Shown piece by piece: positions 1 through 7,115 of a stretch of 49,664 bases of DNA. The position numbers and the translations under genes were made by a program. Numbering within the stretch: position 1 is the first letter of the stretch; the number at the start of each line of letters is the position of its first letter. Source of the stretch: Methylobacterium sp. J-067 (GTDB taxonomy: Bacteria > Pseudomonadota > Alphaproteobacteria > Rhizobiales > Beijerinckiaceae); assembly GCF_022829465.1 (NCBI RefSeq), contig NZ_JAKSXZ010000043.1, positions 1 through 49,664 on the forward strand. Direction: 5' to 3'. The notes under the pieces were generated by a model. That model saw only the letters and a program-made list of their open reading frames with translations. It made no database searches and was not told the DNA's origin.

Positions 1-877
1 CAATGGTCGAGCAGCGCGCGCGCGGGGCAGCGTTGTCCTGCCACACCACCGTGGGGTCCTCACATCGATATGGTTCCGGGTCGCGGCATAGCGAGCCCTG
101 GAACTCCCATTCGCCGGAGATACCCACCATCTCGTACTGCACCTTATAGCGGATGGCGTTCGGACGCACGGAGGTGTCGATCTCCGCACCGGTGAGCGCC
201 GTCAGGGTCGGCGCGACGGGAGCGGCCGAGAATTTTGCGATATCGTCGCCGTACCGGAACGGGGTCACGCTGTAGTAGGTCTCGCCCAGCGGATCGACGT
301 TGGGCGCGCCGCCCAGTCCGCCAATCGTCGGGCTTTCGATGCCCACCGCGTGGAGCACCTTGTTGACCCCGCGCAGGACGGTGGAGGCGGCGACCTTCAG
401 ACCCTCGACCTTGTCGGTGGTGCCCGCGAGCAGCTTGAGGCTACCCAGGAACTTCTCGGCATTCGGGGCCTGGAACACCTTGCCGTTGACCATGATGAAG
501 TTCTGGGTCGTGCCCTCGGCGTCGGGAAGGCGCTCGCCCTCCACGTCCAGGACCTTGATGGCCAGGCCCCGGGGCAGCGAGATCGCGTCGGGCAGGATGT
601 CGCCGGCGTTCGTGGACATGCGCATGTAGACCCGATGCTCGCTAGGCGTCGCGAACAGGCCCTGGGCGAGCTCGGGCGGCAGGTCGGCCTCGACCGTGAA
701 GGTGCCCTCCAGAATGCCGTGCGCCTTGGCGTGCACCGAGCGCACCGCGTGCCCGGAGTTGTCGGCCACCGTGGTCAGGATCTTGTCGAAGGTCTCGTTC
801 AGACCCTCAATGGTCTTGCCTTCGTCGGCGGCGATCTTCTCGACGTCGGGGGAATAGCGAACGGGCGCTGCCGGCAT
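1..877 (-). CDS. Catalase-like haem protein (y4iL-like), 3' end outside window
   Basis: Reading leftward from an ATG at 877, the frame is open to the window edge (about 292 codons), so the C-terminus is missing. It is a paralogue of the genes at 4512-5594 and 7116-8195. All three start with a short [K/R]YAP/SP-type N-terminus, then a conserved His in a V-H-A-K or similar context, the block LPPELAQGLFA, and a R-G-x-x-I-K-V-L/F-D/G-V block. In the catalase superfamily the His is the distal haem residue; the proximal RxxxY motif would lie beyond the edge. Known members of this y4iL-like branch are uncharacterised, so peroxidase or catalase activity is inference. It is transcribed divergently from the Met-rich peptide gene at 1230 and has an EcfG-like promoter 29 bases upstream of its start. 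Confidence 0.85.
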   Translation of the reverse strand, partial: MPAAPVRYSPDVEKIAADEGKTIEGLNETFDKILTTVADNSGHAVRSVHAKAHGILEGTFTVEADLPPELAQGLFATPSEHRVYMRMSTNAGDILPDAISLPRGLAIKVLDVEGERLPDAEGTTQNFIMVNGKVFQAPNAEKFLGSLKLLAGTTDKVEGLKVAASTVLRGVNKVLHAVGIESPTIGGLGGAPNVDPLGETYYSVTPFRYGDDIAKFSAAPVAPTLTALTGAEIDTSVRPNAIRYKVQYEMVGISGEWEFQGSLCRDPEPYRCEDPTVVWQDNAAPRARCSTI

Positions 878-1229
878 GCACGATCTCCAGAACTCACTTG
901 CGCACAACCGATTAAGCCGGGACCCGTTCCGGTCATCTCCCTGATCGACCACTCTTACTGACCTCACGTGATCGGGAACTGATCGCGTCGGCTTGGAGGT
1001 GGACGTCAGCGTTCCCGGTCCGGTTTGAAACTTTCCCCTCCATGCCTCCGTACAGGTCGGCGTACGCCCGACCTGGGCGCGGCGCGAGGCCCTGCCTCGA
1101 CGTCCGATTTGTTGCGCCCAAACGCTCTCGGGCCACTATTTTTATTCAATAAATCAGGAACTTGGTGGTCGCGCCTTCTCTTCTCTCACTGTGCGAAAGG
1201 GGATTCCTTCCCCGTACAGGAGACGTCGA
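878..1229. other. Divergent intergenic region, catalase-like gene / Met-rich peptide gene
   Basis: These 352 bases carry no convincing gene. They hold the EcfG-like promoter for the leftward gene (906-930), an AT-rich 13-base palindrome TTTATTCAATAAA (1141-1153) that could be an operator or part of a promoter, and a solitary GGAAC at 1157-1161 with no CGTT at the proper spacing. A small hairpin, GGGGA/TCCCC (1199-1203 and 1209-1213), lies just before the AGGAG ribosome-binding site of the gene at 1230. Confidence 0.6.
906..930 (-). promoter_or_regulatory. EcfG-like (general stress sigma) promoter
   Basis: On the minus strand GGAAC (930-926) is followed after exactly 16 bases by GGTT (909-906). 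The EcfG consensus known from Methylobacterium is GGAAC-N16/17-CGTT, so this is one mismatch away. It lies 29 bases upstream of the ATG at 877, the usual distance for a short leader. The call is a consensus match only. Confidence 0.5.
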
Positions 1230-1466
1230 ATGAAGATCACCACCCTTGCACTCGCCGCTTCGGTCCTCGGCAGCCTCGCGCTCGGGGCCGGCGCCGCCTC
1301 CGCCGCGCCGATGGGCCCGAACGGTCTCCAGGCCGGCTCCTCCGCGGTCACCCAGGTCCGCATGGACCGCAGCGAGCGGATGATGATGAAGAAGCGCATG
1401 ATGCGGAAGCAGATGATGAAGCGCCGCATGATGAAGAAGCGGATGATGATGAATCGCGGCATGTGA
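1230..1466 (+). CDS. Secreted methionine-rich basic peptide (MrpX-like in character)
   Basis: This encodes 78 residues. The ATG at 1230 follows AGGAG; an in-frame start further upstream has no such site. The first 25 or so residues form a classical Sec signal peptide (MKITT, a hydrophobic Ala/Leu core, then SAA-A-like cleavage). The mature part ends in a striking tail of about 34 residues containing 14 Met, otherwise nearly all Lys and Arg, arranged as MM followed by three mostly basic residues and repeated about five times. At DNA level this is an imperfect 15-base repeat. Met-rich exported peptides can act as sacrificial targets for hypochlorite or other oxidants (MrpX of Azospira) or as copper binders. 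The cytochrome/molybdoenzyme pair directly downstream favours the first role. A strong hairpin follows at 1489-1512. Confidence 0.8.
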   Translation: MKITTLALAASVLGSLALGAGAASAAPMGPNGLQAGSSAVTQVRMDRSERMMMKKRMMRKQMMKRRMMKKRMMMNRGM

Positions 1467-1488
1467 TTTCGAGGCGCCGTGCGCTTCC

Positions 1489-1512
1489 GGAGGCCCCGAT
1501 CCCGGGGCCTCC
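1489..1512. terminator. Strong hairpin between peptide and cytochrome genes
   Basis: A perfect 10-bp stem GGAGGCCCCG / CGGGGCCTCC encloses the 4-base loop ATCC, 22 bases after the peptide stop codon. There is no T-tract, so it may act as a partial terminator or RNA 3'-end protector, letting the peptide be made in excess over the downstream enzymes. It also argues against starting the cytochrome gene at the in-frame ATG at 1479, before the hairpin. Confidence 0.6.
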
Positions 1513-1607
1513 GCCCTGGCCGTCCTGAGTGCGGGAAAGACCGTTTGGCTCGAACCTACCTCACCCGATCAGCCCCCGAGACCGGCGAGGTCGAGCGTCG
1601 CCGCTGG

Positions 1608-2426
1608 ATGTTTCGCCACCCCCTCGTCATCCGTGTCACCCACTGGGTGAACGCGGTCTGCCTGCTGGTCCTGCTGATGAGCGGCCTGCAGATCTTTAAC
1701 GCCCACCCGGCGCTGTACTGGGGCAAGGTCTCGACCTTCGATGCGCCGCTGCTGGCGATGTCCTCGACCGAGGACGACCCGCCCAAAGGCGTCACAACGG
1801 TCCTGGGGCGAGCTTTCGACACCACCGGTGTCCTGGGCTCCTCGGTGGGCTCCGACGGCGAGGCGGCCGACCGCGGCTTTCCGGCCTGGGCGACCTTGCC
1901 GAGCGACCAGGACCTCACCGGCGGCCGTTCCTGGCACTTCTTCTTCGCGTGGGCCTTCGTCCTGAACGGCCTCGCCTACCTCCTCTACGGCCTGGCCAGC
2001 GGGCAGCTTCGGTTCCGCGTGATCCCGTCCCGCGACCAGATCCGGCATTTCGGCGTGTCCATCCGGGAGCACCTGACGCTGCGCTTCCCGCAAGGCGACG
2101 AGGCCAAGCGGTACAACGTCATCCAGAAGCTGACCTACGCGGTCGTCCTGTTCGTGCTGCTGCCGGTGCAGGTGCTGGCCGGGCTCGCGATGTCGCCGGC
2201 GATGGACGCGGCCTTCCCCTTCCTGCTGACGCTGTTCGACGGACGCCAGTCGGCCCGCACGGTCCACTTCGTCGTGGCGGCCCTGCTCGTCCTGTTCGTG
2301 GTCGTGCACGTCGCCCTGGTCCTGCTCTCGGGATTCCGGAACAACATGCGCGGCATGCTCACCGGCTGGTTCGTGATCGAGCGCAAGGTCGAGCCGGCAC
2401 CCGCCACCGGGGAGACCCGGGCATGA
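1608..2426 (+). CDS. b-type cytochrome membrane subunit (cytochrome b561/Ni-Fe hydrogenase type)
   Basis: About 272 residues with four predicted membrane segments: near residues 5-28 (with the haem-ligand-like THWVN), around 115-135 (FFFAWAFVLNG), around 178-200, and near 225-250 (with VHFV and VVHVAL histidines). The spaced His residues and four-helix layout fit the bacterial cytochrome b561/Ni-Fe-hydrogenase b-subunit fold, which passes quinol electrons to a periplasmic partner. Its stop overlaps the start of the molybdoenzyme gene in ATGA, implying coupling and a two-subunit enzyme, analogous to but not the same fold as MsrQ. The ATG at 1608 is chosen because it opens right before the first helix; an ATG at 1479 would precede the hairpin and add an unlikely Arg-rich leader. 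Confidence 0.8.
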   Translation: MFRHPLVIRVTHWVNAVCLLVLLMSGLQIFNAHPALYWGKVSTFDAPLLAMSSTEDDPPKGVTTVLGRAFDTTGVLGSSVGSDGEAADRGFPAWATLPSDQDLTGGRSWHFFFAWAFVLNGLAYLLYGLASGQLRFRVIPSRDQIRHFGVSIREHLTLRFPQGDEAKRYNVIQKLTYAVVLFVLLPVQVLAGLAMSPAMDAAFPFLLTLFDGRQSARTVHFVVAALLVLFVVVHVALVLLSGFRNNMRGMLTGWFVIERKVEPAPATGETRA

Positions 2427-3346
2427 GCCGCCTTCCCAGCCGACGCGCCCTCCTGACAGGAGCATCCGCCGCGGCCGCGGCGGCCATGCTCGGCGGCTGC
2501 GACCGCCTCGGCAACGCGGATTGGTTCCGCCGCACCCTCAAGACCGGCGAGGACGCAAACATGTTCGTCCAGCGCCTGCTCCTGGGCGAGGCGACGCTGG
2601 CCCCGGAATACGCAGAGGCCGACATCTCGCCGTGGTTCAAGCCCAACGGGACCGAGGACCCGCCGGACAGGGACTACAAGGCCCTGGCGAAGGGCAGGTT
2701 CGCCAAGTACCACCTTGAGGTCGGCGGCCTCGTCGAGGCGCCCTTCAAGCTTTCCCTGGCGGACCTCCGCAAGCTTCCCGCCCGCACCCAGATCACCCGG
2801 CACGATTGCGTCGAGGGGTGGAGCGCCATCGGCAAGTGGACCGGGGTGCCCCTCTCCGAACTGCTCCATCGCGCCAAGCTCAAGCCGCAGGCGCGCTACG
2901 TGGTGTTCCACTGCGCCGACACCATGGACCAGGGCAGTCCGCTCGAAGGCGGGGGAGACGACGAGGGGGCCGACGAAGTCCCCGCCGGCAACGCCAACCC
3001 GAGCATGACGAAGCAGTCGGGCGGCGGCGAGAGCAGGAACGACTCCGGTGGCCAACAGGCGACGGAGGACGATGCGGCCAGCGGCGGAACGCCGGTTCGG
3101 TTCTACGAGAGCATCGACCTGGTCGACGCGTTCCACCCGCAGACCATCCTCGCCTACGACATGAACGGGCAGGTGCTTCCCGTTTCGAACGGCGCTCCCT
3201 TGCGCCTGCGGGTCGAGCGCAACCTCGGCTACAAGCAGGCGAAGTACGTGATGCGCATCGAGGTGGTCGAGAGCTTCGCCCACATCGGCGACGGCAAGGG
3301 TGGCTACTGGGAGGACCAGGGCTACGCCTGGTACGCCGGCATCTGA
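2423..3346 (+). CDS. Exported YedY/MsrP-like molybdopterin oxidoreductase with acidic insert
   Basis: This is 307 residues. The N-terminus SRRALLTG followed by an Ala-rich core and LGGC reads as a twin-arginine signal with a lipobox, so the mature protein is probably a periplasmic lipoprotein. The sulfite-oxidase-type molybdopterin fold follows: Cys129 in HDCVEGW is the expected Mo ligand, then VVFHCAD, and LAYDMNGQ with the following LR-R block near residues 240-275. It lacks the C-terminal dimerisation domain, like YedY/MsrP, which reduces protein methionine sulfoxide in the periplasm. Unusually, residues from about 172 to 222 form a Gly/Asp/Glu/Ser/Gln-rich low-complexity insert in the fold. 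It overlaps the cytochrome gene by four bases. The substrate is not proven; the Met-rich peptide just upstream is the obvious candidate. Confidence 0.82.
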   Translation: MSRLPSRRALLTGASAAAAAAMLGGCDRLGNADWFRRTLKTGEDANMFVQRLLLGEATLAPEYAEADISPWFKPNGTEDPPDRDYKALAKGRFAKYHLEVGGLVEAPFKLSLADLRKLPARTQITRHDCVEGWSAIGKWTGVPLSELLHRAKLKPQARYVVFHCADTMDQGSPLEGGGDDEGADEVPAGNANPSMTKQSGGGESRNDSGGQQATEDDAASGGTPVRFYESIDLVDAFHPQTILAYDMNGQVLPVSNGAPLRLRVERNLGYKQAKYVMRIEVVESFAHIGDGKGGYWEDQGYAWYAGI

Positions 3347-3442
3347 GTTGGCGCGGACGTGACGTCCACGTCACTGCGAGCATCGAAGGCACATCCGCTC
3401 CCGATACCGCGGAGTGTGGTCGGACCCGCGCCGCGCCGCTGG

Positions 3443-3480
3443 CTATCGGACCGGCGACGCCGCCTGGGAGCGTCCGATAG
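3443..3480. promoter_or_regulatory. 9-bp inverted repeat upstream of hydrolase gene
   Basis: CTATCGGAC (3443-3451) and GTCCGATAG (3472-3480) are perfect inverted copies separated by 20 bases, about 100 bases before the hydrolase start at 3578. The spacing suits a dimeric regulator better than a terminator. A second palindrome, GTGACG-TCCA-CGTCAC (3359-3374), lies 13 bases after the molybdoenzyme stop and may be a weak terminator or another operator. Confidence 0.45.
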
Positions 3481-3577
3481 GAGCGGCAGGCGGACCTGAC
3501 CGAGACGCCCGGCCCGACGAAATCCGCGGCGGACCACTGTTCGGACTGCAGCGCAAATATTGAAGGACAATGCCGTC

Positions 3578-4366
3578 ATGTCCCTACATTTCGAACGCGT
3601 CGGCACGGGCCGGCCGCTGCTTATGGTCCATGGGCTCGGGTCCAATCTCCGCACCTGGGACCCACTCCTGCCGGCATTGCGCGACTCGCGCGAACTGATC
3701 TTGGTTGACCTGCCGGGACATGGCAGGTCGGCCCCGCTCGTAGGTCGGCAGACCATGGAAGCCCATGCGGACGCCCTCGCCGGCTTCGTGCAGGCGCAAG
3801 GCTTGACGACGGCGGACCTCGTCGGCAGTTCGGTGGGAGGCCGGCTGGTGCTGGAGCTGGCGCGGCGGGGCATCGGTCGGCACTGCGTGGCGCTTGATCC
3901 CGGCGGCTTCTGGCGTGGGTGGGAAACGCGCTGGCTCCACTGGACGCTCGCGGCATCGATACGCCTGGTGCGGTTGCTGCGGCCCTTCCACCCCCTCCTG
4001 TCGCGCCACGCCGCCACCCGTACGCTGCTGCTCGCCCAACTGTCCGCCCGCCCCTGGGCGCTGCCACCGCAGCTCGTCGTAGGGGAGCTGCGGAGCCTGG
4101 CGGCCACACCGGTGTTCGATGCGATGCTGCGTGAGCTGGCACGCGGGCCGTTGCAGCAGGGTTCGACAACGACCCCCGGCCTCGTCACCATTGGCTGGGG
4201 TCGCCAGGACCACCTGCTGCTGCCGCGCCAAGCCGCACGCGCCCAGTCGGCATTCCCGTCTGCCCGTCTGCACTGGTTCGAGCGCTGCGGCCACTTCCCG
4301 CATTTGGATCAACCTGCCGAGACGGCGCGCGTGATCCTCGAAACGGTTGGGAAGGACGCGCCTTGA
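3578..4366 (+). CDS. Alpha/beta hydrolase
   Basis: This is 262 residues with a complete alpha/beta-hydrolase signature. The oxyanion segment LLMVHGLGSN is near residues 15-24, the nucleophile elbow GSSVGG lies near residue 90, the acid is in GRQDH near residue 213, and the catalytic His is in CGHFPHLDQP near 241. The first part (LVDLPGHGRSAP) matches the esterase/haloperoxidase-like group; a lid of Leu/Arg-rich helices lies between about 120 and 180. The ATG at 3578 follows GAAGGA at a suitable distance; a TTG at 3560 is possible but less likely. It sits alone between the molybdoenzyme and the second catalase-like gene. The substrate cannot be told. Confidence 0.85.
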   Translation: MSLHFERVGTGRPLLMVHGLGSNLRTWDPLLPALRDSRELILVDLPGHGRSAPLVGRQTMEAHADALAGFVQAQGLTTADLVGSSVGGRLVLELARRGIGRHCVALDPGGFWRGWETRWLHWTLAASIRLVRLLRPFHPLLSRHAATRTLLLAQLSARPWALPPQLVVGELRSLAATPVFDAMLRELARGPLQQGSTTTPGLVTIGWGRQDHLLLPRQAARAQSAFPSARLHWFERCGHFPHLDQPAETARVILETVGKDAP

Positions 4367-4409
4367 ACTGGCTTGTCGCACACCCGAGCCCGCGGCCCCC
4401 TCGATATTC

Positions 4410-4427
4410 GGAACGGCATCCCGTTCC
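4410..4427. promoter_or_regulatory. Inverted repeat GGAACGG-CATC-CCGTTCC
   Basis: A perfect 7-bp inverted repeat with a 4-base spacer lies 85 bases before the catalase-like gene at 4512. It could be an operator or a weak hairpin ending the hydrolase transcript. GGAAC here has no CGTT at EcfG spacing, so it is not called as a promoter. Confidence 0.35.
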
Positions 4428-4511
4428 CGACTCGATACGCCGAATCCCAAGTCCGCTGCGTTCTCTCCTGCCGCGGTCCGCCTCAGTTCCCCGGTCACCG
4501 TGAGGAAGATC

Positions 4512-5594
4512 ATGACCTACCTTCGATACGCCCCCGACATCGAGAAGCCTGCTGCGGACGAGCAGGAGACGATTGACGGCATCATCGCCGGCATGACGCA
4601 GCAATCCGAGACGGTGGAGAAGCGCGAGCACCATGCCGTGCGTGCCAGCCATGCCAAAAGCTCGGCCTGCGTGACGGGCGAGTTGGCAATTTCCGCCGGT
4701 CTGCCGCCCGAACTGGCGCAGGGGCTGTTCGCCACGCCCGGAACGCATCCCGTCGCGGTCCGCTTCGCCCAAGGGCCGGGCGAGACCCTGGGCGACCGGG
4801 TGTCGACCCACCGCGGCATGTCGATCAAGGTTTTCGACGTCCCCGGGGAGAAGCTCCCCGGCCATTCCGTCGACACCCAGGATTTCGTGCTCGCCACCGG
4901 GACGACCTTCCCGTCCGGCACGGCGGCGGGCTTCCTGCGCGATGGCACGGTCATCGGTAAGTCGACCGGCCTGCCGGAGGGCGTGAAAAGCGCGGTGTCG
5001 TCGACCATGCGCAACCTCAACAAGGCGCTCCATGCCTTCGGTACCGAGAGCGCCTTCGCCGACTTCTTCGGGCACCCCTACAGCCACCCGCTGGCCGACA
5101 GCTACTTCAGCCAGGCGCCGGTCCGCTTCGGCGATTACGTGGCCAAGCTCGGGGCCGTGCCGACGGGCGAAGCGCAGCGCGCGCTGTCGGAGTGGCGGCT
5201 CGACCCGAACCAGGACGAGGACGGCTTCCGGCACGCCACGGTCGCCTTCCTCAGGGACAACGAGGTGGTGTTCGAGCTGAAGGCCCAGCTCTGGGCCGAT
5301 GCCGAGCGGCAGCCCATCGAGGATGCCTCGGTCGACTGGCCGGTCTCGGTCAGCCCGTACCGCACGGTGGCGACGCTCCGCCTGCCGCGCCAGGACGCCT
5401 ACTCGCCCGAGCGGGTGCGCTACTTCGACGAGGTGATGACCTTCCGCCCGGCGCACAGCCTCGCCGCGCACCGCCCGCTCGGTTCGGTGATGCGGGCGCG
5501 CCTCCAGGTCTACCAGGCGCTGAGCGACTTCCGCCACCGCGAGAACGGCGTGGCGGCCGAGGACACCGCCGGCATCGACCGCATCCCGACGTGA
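4512..5594 (+). CDS. Catalase-like haem protein (y4iL-like), full length
   Basis: This is 360 residues, starting at an ATG behind GAGGAAG. It is much shorter than a monofunctional catalase (about 480 or more) and matches the y4iL-like catalase-superfamily branch. Visible landmarks are the distal His in VRASHAK (near residue 46), LPPELAQGLFA, the STHRGMSIKVFDV block, and near the C-terminus HRPLGSVMRAR followed by R-L-Q-V-Y, which has the RxxxY arrangement of the proximal Tyr haem ligand and its Arg partner. There is no signal peptide, so it is cytoplasmic. It is followed after 54 bases by the PfpI gene, which has its own exact EcfG promoter. Peroxide, organic peroxide or fatty-acid hydroperoxide are all possible substrates. 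Confidence 0.88.
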   Translation: MTYLRYAPDIEKPAADEQETIDGIIAGMTQQSETVEKREHHAVRASHAKSSACVTGELAISAGLPPELAQGLFATPGTHPVAVRFAQGPGETLGDRVSTHRGMSIKVFDVPGEKLPGHSVDTQDFVLATGTTFPSGTAAGFLRDGTVIGKSTGLPEGVKSAVSSTMRNLNKALHAFGTESAFADFFGHPYSHPLADSYFSQAPVRFGDYVAKLGAVPTGEAQRALSEWRLDPNQDEDGFRHATVAFLRDNEVVFELKAQLWADAERQPIEDASVDWPVSVSPYRTVATLRLPRQDAYSPERVRYFDEVMTFRPAHSLAAHRPLGSVMRARLQVYQALSDFRHRENGVAAEDTAGIDRIPT

Positions 5595-5620
5595 GGAACG
5601 GCGCGAACGGCGCCTCCGTT
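5595..5620 (+). promoter_or_regulatory. EcfG-type promoter, exact consensus
   Basis: GGAAC (5595-5599), 17 bases, then CGTT (5617-5620) match the EcfG general-stress consensus of Methylobacterium (GGAAC-N16/17-CGTT) exactly. The site begins at the stop codon of the catalase-like gene and ends 28 bases before the PfpI start at 5649. It would let the PfpI gene be induced by the PhyR-EcfG response independently of the upstream gene. Confidence 0.7.
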
Positions 5621-5648
5621 GAACGACGACATCCAAAAGGACGATGAC

Positions 5649-6218
5649 ATGAGCTTGCAGGGCAAGAAAATCGCGATCCTGATCGCACCGCGCGGCACCG
5701 AGGAGCCTGAGTTCGCCGAGCCGCACGAGGCGGTGAAGCAGGCCGGCGCGACCGTGACTGTCATCGGCCTGGAGGCCGGCGAGGCCGAGACGGTCAACAA
5801 CGACCTCGATCCCGCCGGCCGGTACAAGGTGGACAGGACCATCGATGGGGCGTCGGCCGCGGACTACGACGGGCTCGTCATCCCCGGCGGCTGCGTCGGC
5901 GCCGACAAGCTCCGGGCGAGCAAGGACGTCGTGGCGTTCGTCCGGGACTTCTTCGCCGCGGGCAAGCCGGTCGGGGTCATCTGCCACGGGCCGTGGACCC
6001 TGATCGAGGCCGACGTCGTGAAGGGCCGGACGCTGACCTCCTACCCCACGGTCCGGCGGGACATCGAGAACGCCGGGGGCACCTGGGTCGACGAGGAGGT
6101 CGTCTGCGACAAGGGTCTCGTCACCAGCCGCACGCCCAAGGACCTGCCGGCGTTCTGCGCCAAGATCGTCGAGGAGTTCGCGGAGGGCCGCCATCCCGAC
6201 CAGGCCAGGAGCGCGTAA
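5649..6218 (+). CDS. DJ-1/PfpI family protein (deglycase/protease class I)
   Basis: This is 189 residues, the usual length for the PfpI/YhbO group. It begins GKKIAILIAPRGTEEPE with the conserved early Glu. The nucleophile Cys is in VICHGPW near residue 117, preceded by the GLVIPGG strand near residue 77. After it come TSYPTVRRDIENAGG and the conserved V-D-E-E-V block. Family members act as glyoxal/methylglyoxal deglycases or stress chaperones; many are controlled by general stress sigma factors, matching the EcfG promoter in front of this gene. The ATG at 5649 follows AAAGGA; an upstream TTG at 5619 lies inside the promoter and is rejected. It is cytoplasmic. Confidence 0.9.
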   Translation: MSLQGKKIAILIAPRGTEEPEFAEPHEAVKQAGATVTVIGLEAGEAETVNNDLDPAGRYKVDRTIDGASAADYDGLVIPGGCVGADKLRASKDVVAFVRDFFAAGKPVGVICHGPWTLIEADVVKGRTLTSYPTVRRDIENAGGTWVDEEVVCDKGLVTSRTPKDLPAFCAKIVEEFAEGRHPDQARSA

Positions 6219-6248
6219 GGGATCGGGTAGCTATCGGTTCTTGAGCCT

Positions 6249-6274
6249 CCGGGGCGGTCCATGGGCCGCCCCGG
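6249..6274. terminator. Bidirectional terminator-like hairpin
   Basis: CCGGGGCGG (6249-6257) and CCGCCCCGG (6266-6274) form a perfect 9-bp stem around an 8-base loop, lying between the convergent PfpI gene (stop 6218) and the SnoaL-like gene (stop 6326). No T-tract follows on either strand. Confidence 0.6.
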
Positions 6275-6325
6275 GCCAAGCCTTGACGACGTCCCGTGGC
6301 CGGGACGCCCTCGCGGAAGCCTCCG

Positions 6326-6739
6326 TCAGCCCTCGATGGCGCCGATTTGCCTGAGGATGCCGAGCTCGTCGGACGAGCCCCACCGCTCGACCATCTTGCC
6401 GTCGACGAAGCGGCCGATCTGCATGCCGCGGACCTTGATGGCCTTCCCGGTCGGCTTGTGGCCGTTGAAGTCGCCCTGGTGCGTGCCGGTGAGCGTGTAG
6501 GCGAAGGCGACGCTGTCCCCGTCGGCGACGAGCTTCTTCACCTCGACCTGCATGTCGGGAAAGGCGGTGCGGAGCTGTGTGAAGAAGGCCTTGTACCCCT
6601 CGGGACCCATGTGCTGGCCCGGCGCCGGATCGTGGTCTTGGCAATCCGGGGCTACGACCTCGGGGAAGGCATCGAACCGACCGCCGTTGACGAGTTCGCC
6701 GAACTTCTCGGTCGCCTGGATGCTGGACTCTTGGGACAT
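6326..6739 (-). CDS. SnoaL-like / ester-cyclase family protein
   Basis: This is 137 residues with the cone-shaped SnoaL-like fold pattern: an N-terminal helix (QATEKFGELVNGGRFDAF), then VVAPDCQDHDPAPGQHMGPEGYKAFF, FPDMQVEVKKLVADGDSVAF, and the typical strand pair G-T-H-Q-G-D-F/KVRGMQIGRFVDGKMVERW. Relatives include polyketide cyclases and many stress-linked proteins of unknown substrate. The ATG at 6739 is backed by AAGGA; a longer reading upstream lacks family resemblance. A degenerate EcfG-like site lies 57 bases upstream. It is convergent with the PfpI gene. Confidence 0.82.
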   Translation of the reverse strand: MSQESSIQATEKFGELVNGGRFDAFPEVVAPDCQDHDPAPGQHMGPEGYKAFFTQLRTAFPDMQVEVKKLVADGDSVAFAYTLTGTHQGDFNGHKPTGKAIKVRGMQIGRFVDGKMVERWGSSDELGILRQIGAIEG

Positions 6740-7115
6740 CGTGTTCCTTGGGGCTCGGGGCTGAAAAGGCGCGCCCGGCGCCTCGACGCACGGGAAACGC
6801 CCACCATGGTCGGACGTTGCGGACGCCACGCACGACGGGGTCGGGATGACCGACACGCATGACGTCGGACCGTGACGCGGTGCTTGGTCTACCGCTGGCG
6901 GGGACGCCGTCCACAAGGGCAGAGATAGCCGGTGTGCCAAGTCGCCCGTCCCTTGCGGTCACAATCTGAAGCTCGGTACCTATCAACGCGGTGCGTTAAG
7001 GCTCGGAATCGGAACGCCGCCTTGGGTGGAACACAGCCGGTTCGCTTCAAGGCAGCACTGCTGGGAAGCGGACCTCGTCCTGGGTGAGGCGTTCGCGCGC
7101 CACGACGCGCCGCCG
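6740..7115. other. Intergenic region upstream of SnoaL-like gene
   Basis: There is no convincing gene in these 376 bases between two leftward genes. On the minus strand GCAAC (6820-6816), 16 bases, then CGTT (6799-6796) give an EcfG-like site with one mismatch in the -35. The rest is unremarkable; I saw no repeat or RNA structure that stood out. Confidence 0.4.

Noticed and set aside
1157..1180. GGAAC before the Met-rich peptide as an EcfG promoter
   Set aside because: No CGTT or near match lies 16 or 17 bases downstream, so the peptide operon's promoter remains unknown.
4185..6194. A 669-codon open frame on the minus strand, and similar long minus-strand frames at 34753-36486, 37337-38857 and 38858-40159
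   Set aside because: Each lies antisense to a well-recognised gene with strong family motifs; long antisense frames are normal in GC-rich DNA, and their translations are Arg/Gly/Ala/His-rich without motifs.
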